Shown: in pieces, positions 34,751 through 48,800 of the stretch
How the letters are laid out: each line of letters begins with the position of its first letter
How positions within the stretch are numbered: position 1 is the first letter of the stretch
Assembly: GCA_008694505.1 (NCBI GenBank)
Contig: VZDJ01004378.1
Location: 7,994,659-8,058,658 of the forward strand
Origin: Cyanoderma ruficeps
Taxonomy: Eukaryota > Chordata > Aves > Passeriformes > Timaliidae
DNA length: 64,000 nt
Direction of reading: 5' to 3'
The notes under the pieces: model-generated
The model's database searches: none
What the model saw: the letters and a program-made list of their open reading frames with translations, nothing else
Told to the model about the DNA's origin: nothing
Translations under genes and position numbers: made by a program

Positions 34751-37700
34751 GAAGGAAGCAAAAGACAGAACAGGGAAATAGCAGAAAGGAACTGTCACAG
34801 CATAATCCCACTGTATCTGAGTGGATTTCCTAGCAGAAATCCCTAGCTGGCTTATAAGTACTACTTATGGCAGCAATAGCTTTCCTGTTCAGGATCTTTC
34901 CTCCTGCAGAACCTACAGGATACAACGGAGGTAGGCTGGACTCGGGTGATGAATCCCGAGATGACTGGCTCTGTCCTTTATTGAGGGCAGACACATCCCC
35001 TAGTTATTTAAGTGACAAGCAGGTCTGCAACCCCAGCCAGACCAGTAGGGATGAGAAATATTTAGGGTATAAATGCAGTAAATTAGAGTGGAATTAGGTT
35101 CACTGCTTTGCAGCATACATGTAAGCTGTTCATGCCTAGGACCACATTAAATTAGAGCTTGAACATGTTTTGGCACAGCAGGGTTCAAATATTCAAGCGT
35201 AAGAATTAACAGCTGTGTTTTTAAAGGTAGGGATAGTGAAATCAATGAAATGCTTAAAACACCTCTGAATTGGGCTCTTAGATTTTAATTAAATAGATGC
35301 TTTTTTTTTCCTTCTGCAAAATACTTTCAGAGCAATTACTATATAATTTTAGTTCTAACAAGTAAAGAGATTTCAAGGTGGAAGGTTGTACTAGGGACAG
35401 TGTGAAAGCTACAGACCAAATAGGGATAAATATCTCTAAAACTTGCTGACACTGTTTCATCTGCAGGAAAGAGGGATGGCAGGCTGATGGCAGCTGACAG
35501 GAGCCAGAGCTCAAGGATGTGCTATGTGACTGTCCCAGGAGCCAAAATATTCTCTGACATCTCTAGCAAAAAAATTACCATCATTATTACAATCTCTTGC
35601 ATAGTATGGATCATGGAACTTCAAATAAATAATCCCAGAATAAGACAGAGTATTTTAAAAACAGACCTACTCTTGATTTAAGGAGAGTGAATGAGAATGC
35701 TTTGTATCCTTTGATAGTCTGTTCCCATGTTTAATTATTCTCATTGTCAAAAATGCATGTCTTTGTTCCTAATTTGGATGTATGCTAATTTCAAACAGGT
35801 GTTTTCTTTTGATTGTGCAATTAAAACACCGTAAAAAAATATACAAGGCACTTCAGACAAATGGAATTTCTTAACAACTTCTTTATTGTAAAACTTTTCA
35901 ATTGTATAATTATGATAAAACTGTTTTCCACTCTCCCTTTAGCTGGCTTGCAATGATTTTTCAAAGAATTTGGCACTTTAAAACTATAATTAGGATGTAA
36001 ACTTGTAAGACATTTTTATTTGCATTAAAAAAATATGGATTTTCTTTTTAATTGGGAAAAATACTTTAAGGTAGTATTGCCAGCTTAACTGCTATGAGAC
36101 TACATTTTTTCCAGTCCAAATGGGACTGCACTCTCTGAGATACACCATTCTGAACCAACCCCACATATAAACCTAGTTTCGGAATCTCACTTCTCCAAAA
36201 ATAAAAATGAAAAATTAAGTTGTAACAATTAAGACCCATGTGCTGTTGGTACACCAAATACAGTCAGAGTACATGCCTGAGCTGACTCTCCACAGCCCAT
36301 TATGCCCTTTCCCCACACCCACGGTCTTACAGCACTTCTTTGGTCATGTGGGAGTGTGTTCTGCCAGTTCTTGGCAGTGCCACTGCTGCCTGGTGGGGCA
36401 CACCACACACAGCCCCCGGCAGCAGCTCCAGGGGAAAGGCAGCAGCAGCAAAGGTCGGTGCTGAAGGGCCAGAAGGAGCCATGAAGATCAGCCAGGGGTG
36501 GCTGTGATGATGGTGGTTCAGACTAGACCCCGCACACAGCTGGGGTAGCATGGGCCCATGTGATGGGAAACACATCTGGTGGCAGTGGCATGGCATGGGA
36601 GGACAGCACTATGGCCTTAGCCTCTGCCCTCCACAGGTGCAGCTGAGGAGATGAGGAAGTTCGGTGTGCTGTTTGATGGCTTTACTATTATGAGTTCTGT
36701 CACCAAAGCCCAGCCTTATGTCCTCAAGTGTATATCCTGGCATATCTCACTGTGTATTTCCTTTGTTTTTCACATGCATTATTAGAACCAAGAGCTTGAA
36801 ACATCTCAGAAGACAGCAGAACTCTGAATGTAGCAGAATCTGCCTGTCACAGTTTAAAAGATTTCTGGACATGCAGTTTGGACTAAATGCCATTTGTACT
36901 GCTCACCTCTTTCCTTACTCTTGCACAAGAGTTGGCAGAGAAAAAAACAGCAGAATAAGAAGCCCAAATCTACTTGGTAAGAAATATTTCTTTAGTTTCT
37001 TAAACTTCCGTGGCAGCTTAGACCTGCTGCAGCACAAGGTCTTCCAGCAAGCTGTCAAGATATGACTTTAAGCTGCCCAGTGGAAAGAAGTAATAGGGCA
37101 GGTCACAAGTGAAATGTCAGGAAAGAGGCATAACATTTGGCACATTTTTGAATATGCCTTGTGATTTGGGGTGCTCAGCTGAAACAGAATATGGGCCAGA
37201 TATCTTTGATGGACACAGGAGCTGCTTTTAGAAATAGTAGCTGCAACGTCTCGTGTGCTGGAGTCACGTCATAGTCAGGAGGGCAGTGGGGGTCATGATG
37301 TAGCACGGAATTTGCACCTGCAGTGTCTGTACAGAAGGATCCACAGATACGCTGTTCTCCCACCTGTGTACATCAACAGCTTTTCCAAGATTTAAGATGT
37401 AGACGTGTATAAAATTAGAAACTAGTAAGTTCATGTAGTGAATAGTATTTGCAAAATTCTTGAATTATTACAGTTTGCACTGACATGACAGCATAAATTG
37501 AAGTTTGCATCACTGTTTTAAAAGCAGTTTGATATTAGATATCACATTTGCTGCTAAGTACAAAATAAGTCAAGTGAAAGGAGAATGAAATTTACAGATA
37601 GTTTTTTTTAATGCTAATTTTTCATTTATTGTTATTTTTATTTCACAAATGATTGTCCCATGCTGTGGTACTCAGAAAACTTATATTATAAAAATATTAT

Positions 37701-40700
37701 CTTGTTATGGTGAGAGGTTTTTGTGAGTCACACTACAGTGGGAAAAACAATGCTATATTTGTCAGTCCAGCAGCACTGATGTAGCTATAGATTAGAGCTG
37801 TGTCCCAGGCACTGCATGAATCTTTAACAAGGCTATCAGTACTCCACTTAGATGCTATAGTTATGGTCACATTAGGAATAACAGCTAAACCAGCTAAATG
37901 TGGCTTCTAAATCATTATTGCTAATGGTTATGTACTAGATTTGGCAGAAATAACACAAATTGAATTTTAAGTGTCCAATACGGTCGGGCTGAGCTGTCAG
38001 TGAAAAAAAAATTGCTTTTGACCTTGTAAAGTTAGCCCATAATTTTCTTTTGTGAATTTATTCAAATTCTGAATTTAAAATAGCATATGTACACCTAAAG
38101 CTGCCAACAATAAAAGTAAGAATGTAAGATGAATCTAAGAATTGATGGTATGGTAAATGATGCAGGCTTCTGAGGTCTCATATATCCCTGTCACAATCTC
38201 AGAACCATTACCTCCAGTTCTTTTTAGTTCATCACACCAGAGAAGAGAGTTAAACAAAGTGAGTAAGTGAATTGTCCATCATTCTCTTCTTTACGTTATA
38301 GTGAGAATCAATAAATTCCCATTCAAAGTGACTGAGTTTAACCCACTCATTAATCCTGCTTCACAGAGATTCTAAAATATTATTTTCTTTTCTTTGTCGT
38401 CACCTTTAAGCATGCAAAATTAGGTTTTTGGAAAGTGGGAATTATACAAAAAAGAAGTTGATGGAAGATTAGGTGAGTGTTTATACACAGAAAATTCTGA
38501 GTTCATTGAGCAAGTCCTCATATAAAGGGTGTTTGGGCCACTTGTAGCACTTATAGCTTGGAAATCTTTTAGCTCAGGGGCTTGATTTCTCTCTGTGCTC
38601 ATTTTTGTCCCCAAGAATTTGTGTTGCTTCACAGACAAATAAAAAGTTCATACGTGCATGTATATAGCATTTACCAACATTTTTGAAATAATAAGCTTTG
38701 AATATAGACAAAGGACTCAATACATCAGACCAAATTCAATAAACACATTCAGAACAGCTCAGAATGACTTTGTTCATGTATCCCAATATTTTTTCCATCA
38801 ATATCTGCCTTTTCAGTAAAGAAGGAATTAAACACTAAGATCCTCTAAACATGAAAGCATTGAGCAACTGTGGCAACTTTCATCACTTGTAACCTTGTGA
38901 AACATATTGCAATTCATTTATGTTTTCCCACCCAGGCTTTCAGCACTGGGACTCACAGCAGTAGGTGTTGCAGCTGTTTGAACAGTACTGTACAGACTGG
39001 CTATCAGGAAGGTCTGCTTCTGTTTGATTTGGTGTTTATTTTGGCAAAAACCCCCTAGAGTTAATGTTTGGTACTCTAAAACGACTTTAAAACTTGCTTG
39101 GGAGTGGATCGCTCAGGGTATGTACATATACAGATCTGTGCTGGAATACAGCTCTGGCTTGGAACACGGTAACTAAATGTGCCTGAGCTAATAACCCACC
39201 TTGGAATACAAATTGATTTTACAAACTTGATTTGGTCTGCACCCATCTACTAAGAGGTAAAATCAATTGCCACTCATACCAGGGTCTACCTGGAATCCCA
39301 GAAAAATAAATAATTTTCTAACTGAGCTCAACTGACTGCACAGAAAGATACTCCATTATGGAGAGAGGAGGGAAACATGAAGCTGGGACTGTGGGGAAAA
39401 GGCAACGTGCCTTTCCAGCAGCAATTTACTCTAAAACCAGCTGTCAACATGCACTCCTACAATCTCATGAAGTGAAAGGTTTAGTGCGATGTAACATTGT
39501 AAACTAAGCATTCAAAAATAAATGCATTGAAGGTCTTAATGAAAAAGTATTTTAATTTCCTTGAAACTGTTTTTCTTAAGACCTTTAGGATTCCTGCTTT
39601 CCTAGTGAGAATTTACTCGAGTAGCCATATTTTGCATTTTATTTCTGTGGAAAGTTGGTGAATTTGTAGGAAAGTCAAGTCACATATCCTACTGAGTGAT
39701 AGAGAAGTATTTATAGAGCTTCTTGTCTCAATAATTCATTGCAGTTCCAATCCTATTCTTTAATGTTAATGGGATACTGTACAAGACTACAGTGTATAGG
39801 AAACTGCTCTTAAGTACATTCATCTCCTTTCTATCACAACCACAAGAAGAGAAAGACAATAGCAGGATGGATTTTATGTCTGTTCAGATACATTTTGTGC
39901 ACAAAGAGAATACAAATACATTGTTAGTCTTGCTCTTTATTAATTGCCTCACTACGTATTGACTCAAGCCCAGGTGGTATATTTTCAAAAGCATTAATAA
40001 CCTCTTTTGTGTTCTAGGTCAATCTTCCTCAGTCTTTCAAAGATGATAATTCCTTATTTCAAGTCAATATTACAACCACCATTACAACCACCTCCAACTC
40101 TCCATTTATTGTAGAGTAAGAGTAAAAAATGTTTACACGTGGTAATACAATGAGCTGGTTTAATCCAGTGTGTGTTGAAAGAATGGTTATATCCATGCCT
40201 GAAATTCAACCCTGAATGGCACATCTGGGGCCTCCCTACCCTGACTGTCTTCGTGTGGGATGTGATCTATCAGTGCCTTAGGAGGTACCCATCTTCCCTA
40301 TCCAGAGAAGAGACCAGAACAGATTTCATGTATCTAGATGTTTTCTGAGATGAGATTAAAAAAAATATAGATTTTTTAAAAATATATATGTATATATATA
40401 TATATATATTTTCACTCAGGTTGGAGAACTAGGAAGTGCTACATGGTCAGTATTTTGATTTTAGTCACAAAACATTGGGGACTGAAATAGCAAGGAAGAG
40501 TCAGTTGTGGTGTTTGGGAGGAGAGGATCGCACAGATCTCAGGTACCTTGGTGGTTTTGATACTGAGAGTTATCCTGGGACTACTGTTCCTTGGCATGGC
40601 TTCTACTTATACTTGAAACTTTGCTGACCCACTAATTTTGCAGTCACAAATGATCACAGCATGATGACACAGTGCTGCTGCAGGCAGATGGTGGCTGCAG

Positions 40701-43700
40701 GCTGAGGACATGTCTGATGTCCAGTTCTGTATTCCTGCTCTTACTCACACACCCCAGCACTCATTTTAGAAACAACAAATACATGCAGGCTTTGTTTCAA
40801 CTGTAGTGCCTCATTTCTTCACCCCTCAGGCTTCAACTGGCCTTTCAATTTTGTGGAACCTCTGAAATGTTCATCTTCCAGTCCAATACTTCTGGCACCA
40901 CTTCCCTGCATTCACTTTGGCAAACTAATAATCTGTTTCTGCACTTGAATTCTTCCCTCCTTGAAGGCATTACGGGGCAGTTTAGCCATTTGCCAGTCTT
41001 TTAAAAGCACAGTGTCATTAATTCCACACAAAAGGAGAAGTAATGTCTTCCCATCTCTGAAATAATGGGCAACCAGTGCTTGAGGTTGTATTAAAACTTA
41101 GATAAAATAGCTGAAGAGACTACAGGCACTGTGTTATCTGTCCAAGACAGATGAGTCCAGCTGGGTTTACTGGTTTTCTTCATGTTTCTGGACTTTCTAT
41201 GGCTCCCACAGAGCTAGCTAGGAAGGAGCTCTGTGCATTTGCCAAAACCTGCCAGGCTGGGCAATCTTCTGGGGCTGAGGTGGTTTGTGTAACCTAATAG
41301 GAGAGGGCCCAAATTAAAAGTGTCCTTGCAGGGCAAGCAGAAAATACTTGGGAGTATAAGGAAATTAGTGAGGCAACATGGAACCTGTTCAGATCCTACA
41401 TGTCCAGAGCAAACAATTGTGGTAGGAGCCAGCTTGATTCCAGGAGGATTAGCTGAGTGTTGCTGTGACTTTTGTGAGACTTTCCAGCTCTGAAAGTGCC
41501 TCGCAGGTCTGCATGAGGTCATTCTCCATGGAGCCAACTAGACTTCTTTATTCCATCTCCAAGCCATATGGAGAGCAGTAAAAACCTTCCCAAAGCCACA
41601 TGCCACAGCTGGAAAAGGATGCTCTCCCACGCCTGCTGAACCAAAACTGTCACCCGCATAGGTGACACAGACAATCCACTGCCAAATTCTATCATCGTGG
41701 ATAAAAATGCCTCAAAATTATTTTAAAATAATAATTTATTAAGTTCTCTCTTATCTCATATTCTGATAGGTCCAAAGTATTGGACAAAGTATGGCTGCAT
41801 GGTCTGTTTGCCTGTCTTGTGTTTTCTAGTTTTAGGTGTTGCGTGTGTGACAGAGAACAGAGTTTAATATCGCTTTAGACTTTCCCCTATATAAATAAAG
41901 GTGTTTCCTCTTCAGAAAGGTGACTTGCTGCGACCTTTCAGAAAGCTCCTTATCATTCGTCTTTGGCTGCTTGGGATTTGCCTTTATTTACTCCTTGCTG
42001 TCTTTAGAAACCAAAGTAAGTTCTCCTTGTTGTGGCCACTCAGGCAGAAACCTCAGAGTTTGCAAGACTCTAAAGACAGGTTTGTAATACTGTGCTCATG
42101 GTGTGTTCAAGTAGTCTTGGATTCTCTAACACAGGTTTCACCCATTTCAGGAACATTTCACCCAGGCAAAGTACTTTAAACATGGTCTTTAAATTGGAAA
42201 TGCAGCTCATGGGGTGTGGCTTTGAAGGTAATTCCAGTTTTTATCAAGTTAGGTGTTTAGTTTAGCACTGTGTTGCTCTCTGTAAGAAAAATTTAATATA
42301 GTACTGTGTAAAACAAATTCAGATATGGTATAAAAGTACATCACTGTTCCCAAGATAAGGAGAAATACAGTTTCAAGTGCAATATTTGTACTCAGACCTA
42401 CTTTCTGCCTTTGAAACAGCAGTGGGTCAAAAGACAGATAAAATTTCTTGAAGTGAGTAACTCACAGATCCTTTACGGTTGTTATTTTCTGTGTGGAAAC
42501 ACCATCTGAAGCTCATGCCAAAACGTGCCATTATTTTGGCAGATTTGCATGGAAATTGTGCTGCTTTAGACTGAATAAAAATATTGAAATTATTCCTTAT
42601 CGAATTTCTTGATTAATGTAGCAAGGACTTAATGATGAACAGTGTACCAAAAATAAAACAGCATTGTATGTTCTAGAAAACTACTTCTCTAAAACCAGTT
42701 TACAACTACACAGTGTATTATTTCATCAGCATTTAAGTAGCTGCCACGACACATTTTAGATACCAACAACCAAGCTGGAGTTTTTATTATGTTTCTAGGG
42801 TATTTAATAAAAGGGAAATAAAAGTAGTTGTATGGTGCTGCTTTTGGGTTTTTTCCTTTTTGATAGGCTTCTTCACATTAGATGATGGTCTTAATTAGGC
42901 TAATTAGGAGCTTTATCATGACATAATTTCTGTGTCCAAAAGACCTTCAGAATATATGAAGTCATAATGCAACAAAATAAAAACTGTATCGCAAAATGTA
43001 AATGCAGTATGTACAGGTGAAACAGTAATATACATGAATAGAGGGGACACAAAAATTGCCACAAAATATGATAAACCCAGTCTCAAAGAAAGACTCACAA
43101 GTGGTTATTTCCTTAGTGAGATATGGAGGTTTCCACATGATGGAGGAAACCCTGTCTAATGGCTGTTCATTACATATCCTGTTTATTTATAGAGCATCTC
43201 TAGAAAATGTGTATTTCCACTTAGGCTGGTACTAGGAAAAAAAAAAAAAAGACTACCAGAAGATTCTCCAGAACTGCAGTTTCTTTGATTGTATGAGTTC
43301 TTTCCACTAAAATGAAAGTGTGTCAATGCAAAAGTAAGAAAACCAATCAAAACAACAACAACAAAAAATCCTTAAACTTTTCATGTTGGAAAGATAAATA
43401 TAGTGAAAGTATGCTGATTTTAGAAGTTACCAAGGAAAAAAGCAACATATCTGCATAATGTCCGCAAGCTCTTCCAGCATCATGTTCTCAAGTTCAAGAC
43501 AGGAATTTATGGCAGTAAGACCAGGGTGTGAATCTACAGTATCACTATGAGGACAAAACTGAAATAAACATCTATTTTATGTCTACTAAGAACAATTTTC
43601 CAATCAGTAAAACCCAATAAATGGTTAGATCTGCTATTACTATGGAACTGAAGAACAAGATAAAGGCAAAGAAGTTCCTCAGGAGAGTTGGAGGCTGTTG

Positions 43701-44264
43701 AAACCTCTCACCTGTCCTCAAACTCTGCTTAGTAAGGGCTGCTAAATATCAGCAACAGAAATGTCCAGTTCACAAATGAGGAGATGCTGTGAGACCCTTC
43801 ACTAACTTACTCTCATCTGATTAACACCTAGCATCTTAAATTCCTTCTCCCCCAATAAGTATAGTGGGAATATTTTAAATAAAACTCAGGAATTTTTTTC
43901 TATTAATTTCTATTCCATGGCATTTTTTTACCCTGAAAACTGTTACCTGAAGCAACTGTTACTCATATTCATATTCTTTTAATAGAATAACAATGGAATA
44001 TCAAGAGATGAATTAGAAGTTTGGCCCAATTTAGAGCAAGAAAATATTCAAGAAACAGTGAGATTCTTTTGGGAAACACAGTTTTAAATACTGCTGATGT
44101 GCCATATTTCATTGTTCTAAGCACTCTAAAGAATGTTAGGATACCCTTTTAATACATGCTGAGGCAATTTTTCCACAACTAAGTTTTTCCTTTTACTAAT
44201 AATATCAGTAAATATTTTCAAACAGTTTTCACTGCATTAATATGCTGTTTTCCCTCAGTGTGGG

Positions 44265-44268
<4 letters not shown>
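34751..44268. other. Gene desert, second part
   Basis: No supported gene. ORFs are 115 codons or fewer and look random. Content: a GC-richer patch at about 36270-36650, a perfect 12-bp inverted repeat at 39211-39222 and 39257-39268, a TA microsatellite at 40382-40410, paired TAATTAG motifs at 42892-42908, a 14-A run at 43237-43250, and a 12-bp tandem near 40069-40092. The rest is AT-rich and unremarkable. Confidence 0.6.
40382..40410. repeat. (TA)n microsatellite
   Basis: Nearly pure alternating TA with one G interruption. It is likely length-polymorphic. Confidence 0.9.
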
Positions 44269-44296
<28 letters not shown>

Positions 44297-44325
44297 NNNN
44301 NNNAAAAAAAAAAAAAAAAAAAAAA
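44269..44325 (+). repeat. Poly(A) tract split by a 7-N assembly gap
   Basis: 28 A, then seven N at 44297-44303, then 22 A. The true length is unknown; the gap is typical of a homopolymer that short-read assembly could not cross. I do not recognise a retroposed gene in the sequence before it. Confidence 0.95.
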
Positions 44326-45063
44326 GATAGTTTGATAATGTTGTTTAAGCTTGAAAGACAGAGAAAACTTTCATAATAAATCTCATATGATACCCTCAGC
44401 AGACATGATATTGTTTGGGCTGGCTTGCTGCACTCTTAATGGAGGGAAATGCTGTCTCTGTGCAGTCCCTCTTCTCACATAGCTGTCTCAAAAATAACAT
44501 CAATAAAGATGTGATATGCCAGTAACATTCATTAGGGCAGACCTGAAGCAATTCAGACTGTGGATTAAATTTCTAGATATTGAAAATTAATCTAAAATTC
44601 TCACACTAAGTAACACTCACATTAGCATCATAATATTTGTATCTGAAAGGTCGCAGCTAGAAGCGATGTGATTCACTGGCTGATGCCCATCTTGATGGAC
44701 AACACATAAGACTTTCTGATCAGTGAAACAGGTAACTCAGTTTCAGAAAATGTGTCTGGTTGCTTACATTTTACATTTTTCAGGCATGGCAACCCAAAAC
44801 CTTGATGAAGAAATTAATTCCTAAGTAAAAAAGAAGAAAAAAGAAAAAAGAAAGAAAACAAAAAGAACATGCGTGCTTTCTGCATGCCACTTTATATGAG
44901 CAGTCTGGCACTTTTTTTTTTTTTTTTGTATTTTAGTGACATTTGCTGCAATACAGCCTGTACTACAGGGAAAGTAACAGCCTTTTTCATATATAATCGA
45001 TACTGTACCAACCCAGTTCAAAGACAAGTCAGACTAACAATACTTTGAGATGGCTGGCACATT

Positions 45064-45256
45064 ATGCATTCTGGAAATTCTAATTTTATGTAAATTTGGA
45101 AAATGTATGCATGTGCCAGAGTTTCTCTTTGTTCGTGCACTGTTTTAGCATGTGTAAGTAGGAGAGGCTGCCATAGAACACGGGTTGCAAAACAGCAGAT
45201 GGGGGTGATTTAGTCTCTGAGGAACTCTAATTTCCTCTGAAAAAGTACTCAGGTTT
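45064..45256 (+). repeat. Diverged duplicate, copy A
   Basis: Shares collinear blocks with 45657-45813: gcat-c-ggaaat-ct-attttatg, then tctttgttc followed by cactgtt and gcatgt, then a stretch ending ctgaaaaag followed by aggttt. I estimate the core at roughly 70 per cent identity by eye, with an indel of several bases. I do not recognise the family. Confidence 0.5.
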
Positions 45257-45656
45257 GTTATTTTATTACTATGGGGAAATATATATTTTAAAATATATTA
45301 ACAATTAGTGCTTGTCTAGTTGGAAAATATTTCAGAATACCTTTAAAAAATAGTTCTCTCTGTGGACACTAATTCCTCTGTAGGAGTCCACTGTGAAAAT
45401 GGATTAAGCTAAACTGGAATAAACCCCTGAAGTCTTAGTGTTGCAGACCATCTACAGAGAGACTTAGAGCATACCAGTTATTGTGCTTGAAATTCATGCC
45501 CTGACATATTTTGTTGTGACTTCCACATACAGACGGAGCCACACTTTATTGCTTCCAGATGCAGTTATGAAATGATACTAGTTTCTGCATTTGCTGATAA
45601 AATTCTACACTGAAGACTGATTAGGGGTGACTAAACTTTGCAGTCATAAGTTGAAT

Positions 45657-45813
45657 ACTGCATCCCTGAAATACTCATTTTATGCAGATTTAAAAAATAA
45701 ATACATTTACAATGGTTTCCTCTTTGTTCTGCCACTGTTCTGGCATGTCAGATTAGCGGTAGATGCCACACAGCAGGAGCTAGGAAATTCTGTCTGAAAA
45801 AGCGATGAGGTTT
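45657..45813 (+). repeat. Diverged duplicate, copy B
   Basis: Partner of 45064-45256 at an offset of about 590 bp in the same orientation. A weaker third match may start near 46040 (ttcctgaagtgctcatttt compared with tccctgaaatactcatttt in copy B). Confidence 0.5.
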
Positions 45814-48800
45814 AGAGTAATTTTAGTTGCTGTCAAGACCAGAGTTCCCAAGTAAAGGGACACGTTTAATACTGTTGTAATCAGGATATTTTAAACATTT
45901 AAAGAGTTCATGTTTGTGTTGTCAGATTATTTGCTGGAGTTTCATACCCAAGCAATTATATGCATGCCGTGAGAGTGTAGGAAGAAAAGAAGGTTGCATT
46001 TACTGTGCTCTTTTGCATCACTTCAGCCTCAGAAAAACCTGCAACTAACACAGTTTTGGTGTGTCAAATTGATATTCCTGAAGTGCTCATTTTGGTTATT
46101 ACCTTTCACGTACAAAATGCAAAGATGGCTCTCGGCCTTGTTGGCATCACCCACCACTTGCCTGAGCTTGTGCAAAAGTTTCCACTGATTTCAACTGTAC
46201 AGAATCAGAATATTTATGACAAATGTATGGTGTTCGGGAAAAGTGTGCTTAGATTACATGTCTACAAACTTTGATTTTTTTAGAAAACCAGGACAAAAAC
46301 CCCACTATATTCAACTGAAAATCCATGACCTGCATGTATTCAGCTAGGATCTTCTGAACATATTAAGTAAAAAGAATACATTTAATTTCTTTGGAAAATA
46401 TTTGTCGTGGAAAGAAACACTGAAATATTTTCCAAAAATCAGTCACAAAATTTTCTGTGGTGATGAACTTTTAGTAATTAGTGGGCTGTCTTGGTTTCCA
46501 GAGTTGCCCCACTAAACATTTATTGGACTTTCAAGTTTGAATCCATGTGCTTGCTTCAATGCTTTTTAGCTCCTTTTGCTTAGGTCAACCATGTAAGATT
46601 GTTCCATTCCCTGGTCTCTGGCCCATATCTAGGCCCAGGAGATCTGCAAGGTACATCTCCAAAGTGAAATGAAACCCAAATAGCCAAGCAGCTGAGGCCC
46701 CAGGAACAGGCCTGCTAAGTTTCCCTGGTGAGAAAAGCATTTTTTCTTCAGAATAACTCTTTCATGGAGGCTTAAAAATATGTTTCAAGGAAATTAGTTG
46801 TGCTTCGCAGACCTCTAGGAGTGCACATATGGAGTCAGCCACCACATTTCAAATAAGCTACCACATTTCAAGAGAGAGTATCATATTAAGCAGCTATGGA
46901 AGTATATGGGACAATTTTTATCTTTTTTTTTATGTGCAGATGTGTATAGCAGGATCCTGATCTTGGACCTTATGTTCTGGTGGATGCAAGGACGACATGA
47001 TCTTTATTGTGTCCAGCTACGAAGAAATAAGTAGCATACTTTGGATGAGAGAGAGACATTCAGCATGTGGGCTAGGATATGGAAGTGTTTTCATTTTTAG
47101 TTTTCATTGGTGAGGATTCTATTTTATCCTATCTGTTGCTCCTTGTAAATCATAAAAAGAAATCTGAAATCTGAAGCTTGCTGTTGTTGGCATTTGAACC
47201 TAATGTCAAAATGCTTTTGCTGCCTTACTTGTGAAGTAGACAACCTGTGTTGAATGTCCTTGAAACAGTAATTTTGGTAGGCTCTAACCTTTTTCATGCA
47301 TAACAATGTGGGTGCAGAAGCATAGATAAACCAAATATTCTCAACATTCCCTAGCATACACTCTCACCTTTGAAGTGAGGGTTACAAGTATCAGCTTTAA
47401 ATTATCAGCAGGAGAAAAAAAGAGTAATCTGACTGCTCTTTCACAGTCCAGCAGTCTTGACCCCAAAAGAAAGAGGTGCAGAAGCTTTACTTGCCCATAA
47501 GCAGAACCAACAACATTTACATCTGCCTCATAAGGAAATGCAAAATCTATCCCATAGCTGCTTCACTAAATACATCTTCTGTGAAACTTGTAACATTAGT
47601 TTTATATAGTCAGTAAATCACATATTCAGGTTTTCACAATTGATATGGGTTTGGATGTAGTCTTGATCCAAACCTAGTAAGTTTACCAGTGTGCAACTCA
47701 ATGTGTAGTTTTCAATGCGTTCAGTGAAGTTGTGATTCACATTAATTCAGAAACAAGTATGATCCAAAGAGACCCTGCAGAACATGGCATCTGACTCTCC
47801 AGAATAGGCAGAATATATTAAAGTTTACAATATATCCTAGAACACAGATAAAAGCTAAGAAGCTGGTGTAGCAGTATGACTGAAGCAGTGTAAGTATATA
47901 TAAATAGTCTTCCTATTTTAATAAATATTAGTTCTTCTCAAATTAGTAAAAATGTTTCCATAGTGGAACAGTGAATAAAAAAATAAATATAATTTTATCT
48001 CATCACTTATACATACTTACATTTTGTATTAGTCATACAATCGTTTTTTTCTCGGCTTTTTTTTTTTCCACCTGATGTTTTACAGTTACATCCTGACACC
48101 AACTTCTTTTAGGCTATTTCCACAGCTCTTTTTTTGATCCACTTATGAAGCTAACAAAACTTGTTTCGTCTGTGATATTTCATCTCTGGTAGCAGTGTTC
48201 AGCCTCGAGGACCCATATGATCACTGCATGCCCTATTGATGCATTAAGACAAGTATACATTAAATTGTAGTGTGTATTAGGGTTTAAATGAGGTTTTGGG
48301 CTGTGTTTGCACATGTTAAAACTTGGATCCTAAGGAGATGGACTGAGAAAGAGGTTTTGCACCCAGAACCAAAAGATGCTGTATTTAAGTTCTGCTTGTC
48401 TTCTCAGATGAAAATTGCAAAGAGTGGGTGACAGGGATGTGTGGGTGTAATTGTATAATTAGGCACATGCTGCTGTATTTTAGCACATACTGTCCCCTGC
48501 TGGGAATAATCATATTATAGGTAAAAGTGAAGTTGTGTGTTCACACTTCCATTCCAAAAGGTAGGCTGGTAAGGCCGCCTTTGTCTGTCCCTTTCAGACA
48601 AAGGTATGGTTTTCCTTGATCACCACCATGCCACAAATGTGAACATTGCCATTTCTTGAGGATTTCATTCCATCAGGTGGTATTGCTGTATGTAGGATGC
48701 AGCTGAAGGCACTGCAGAGACTCCCACAGGAGAGGAATGGTGTAGCTTGACCTTCCCATGGGGTGGGCTGCCATGTGCTCACCAGCACGTATGATATTCA

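Noticed and set aside
46005..46274. 89-codon plus-strand ORF as a gene
   Set aside because: It overlaps another frame of similar length and part of the possible third copy of the 45-kb duplicate; no known protein is recognised.
48578..48604. Perfect 10-bp hairpin as a microRNA precursor
   Set aside because: The stem is far too short for a precursor, and about one such inverted repeat is expected by chance in 64 kb.
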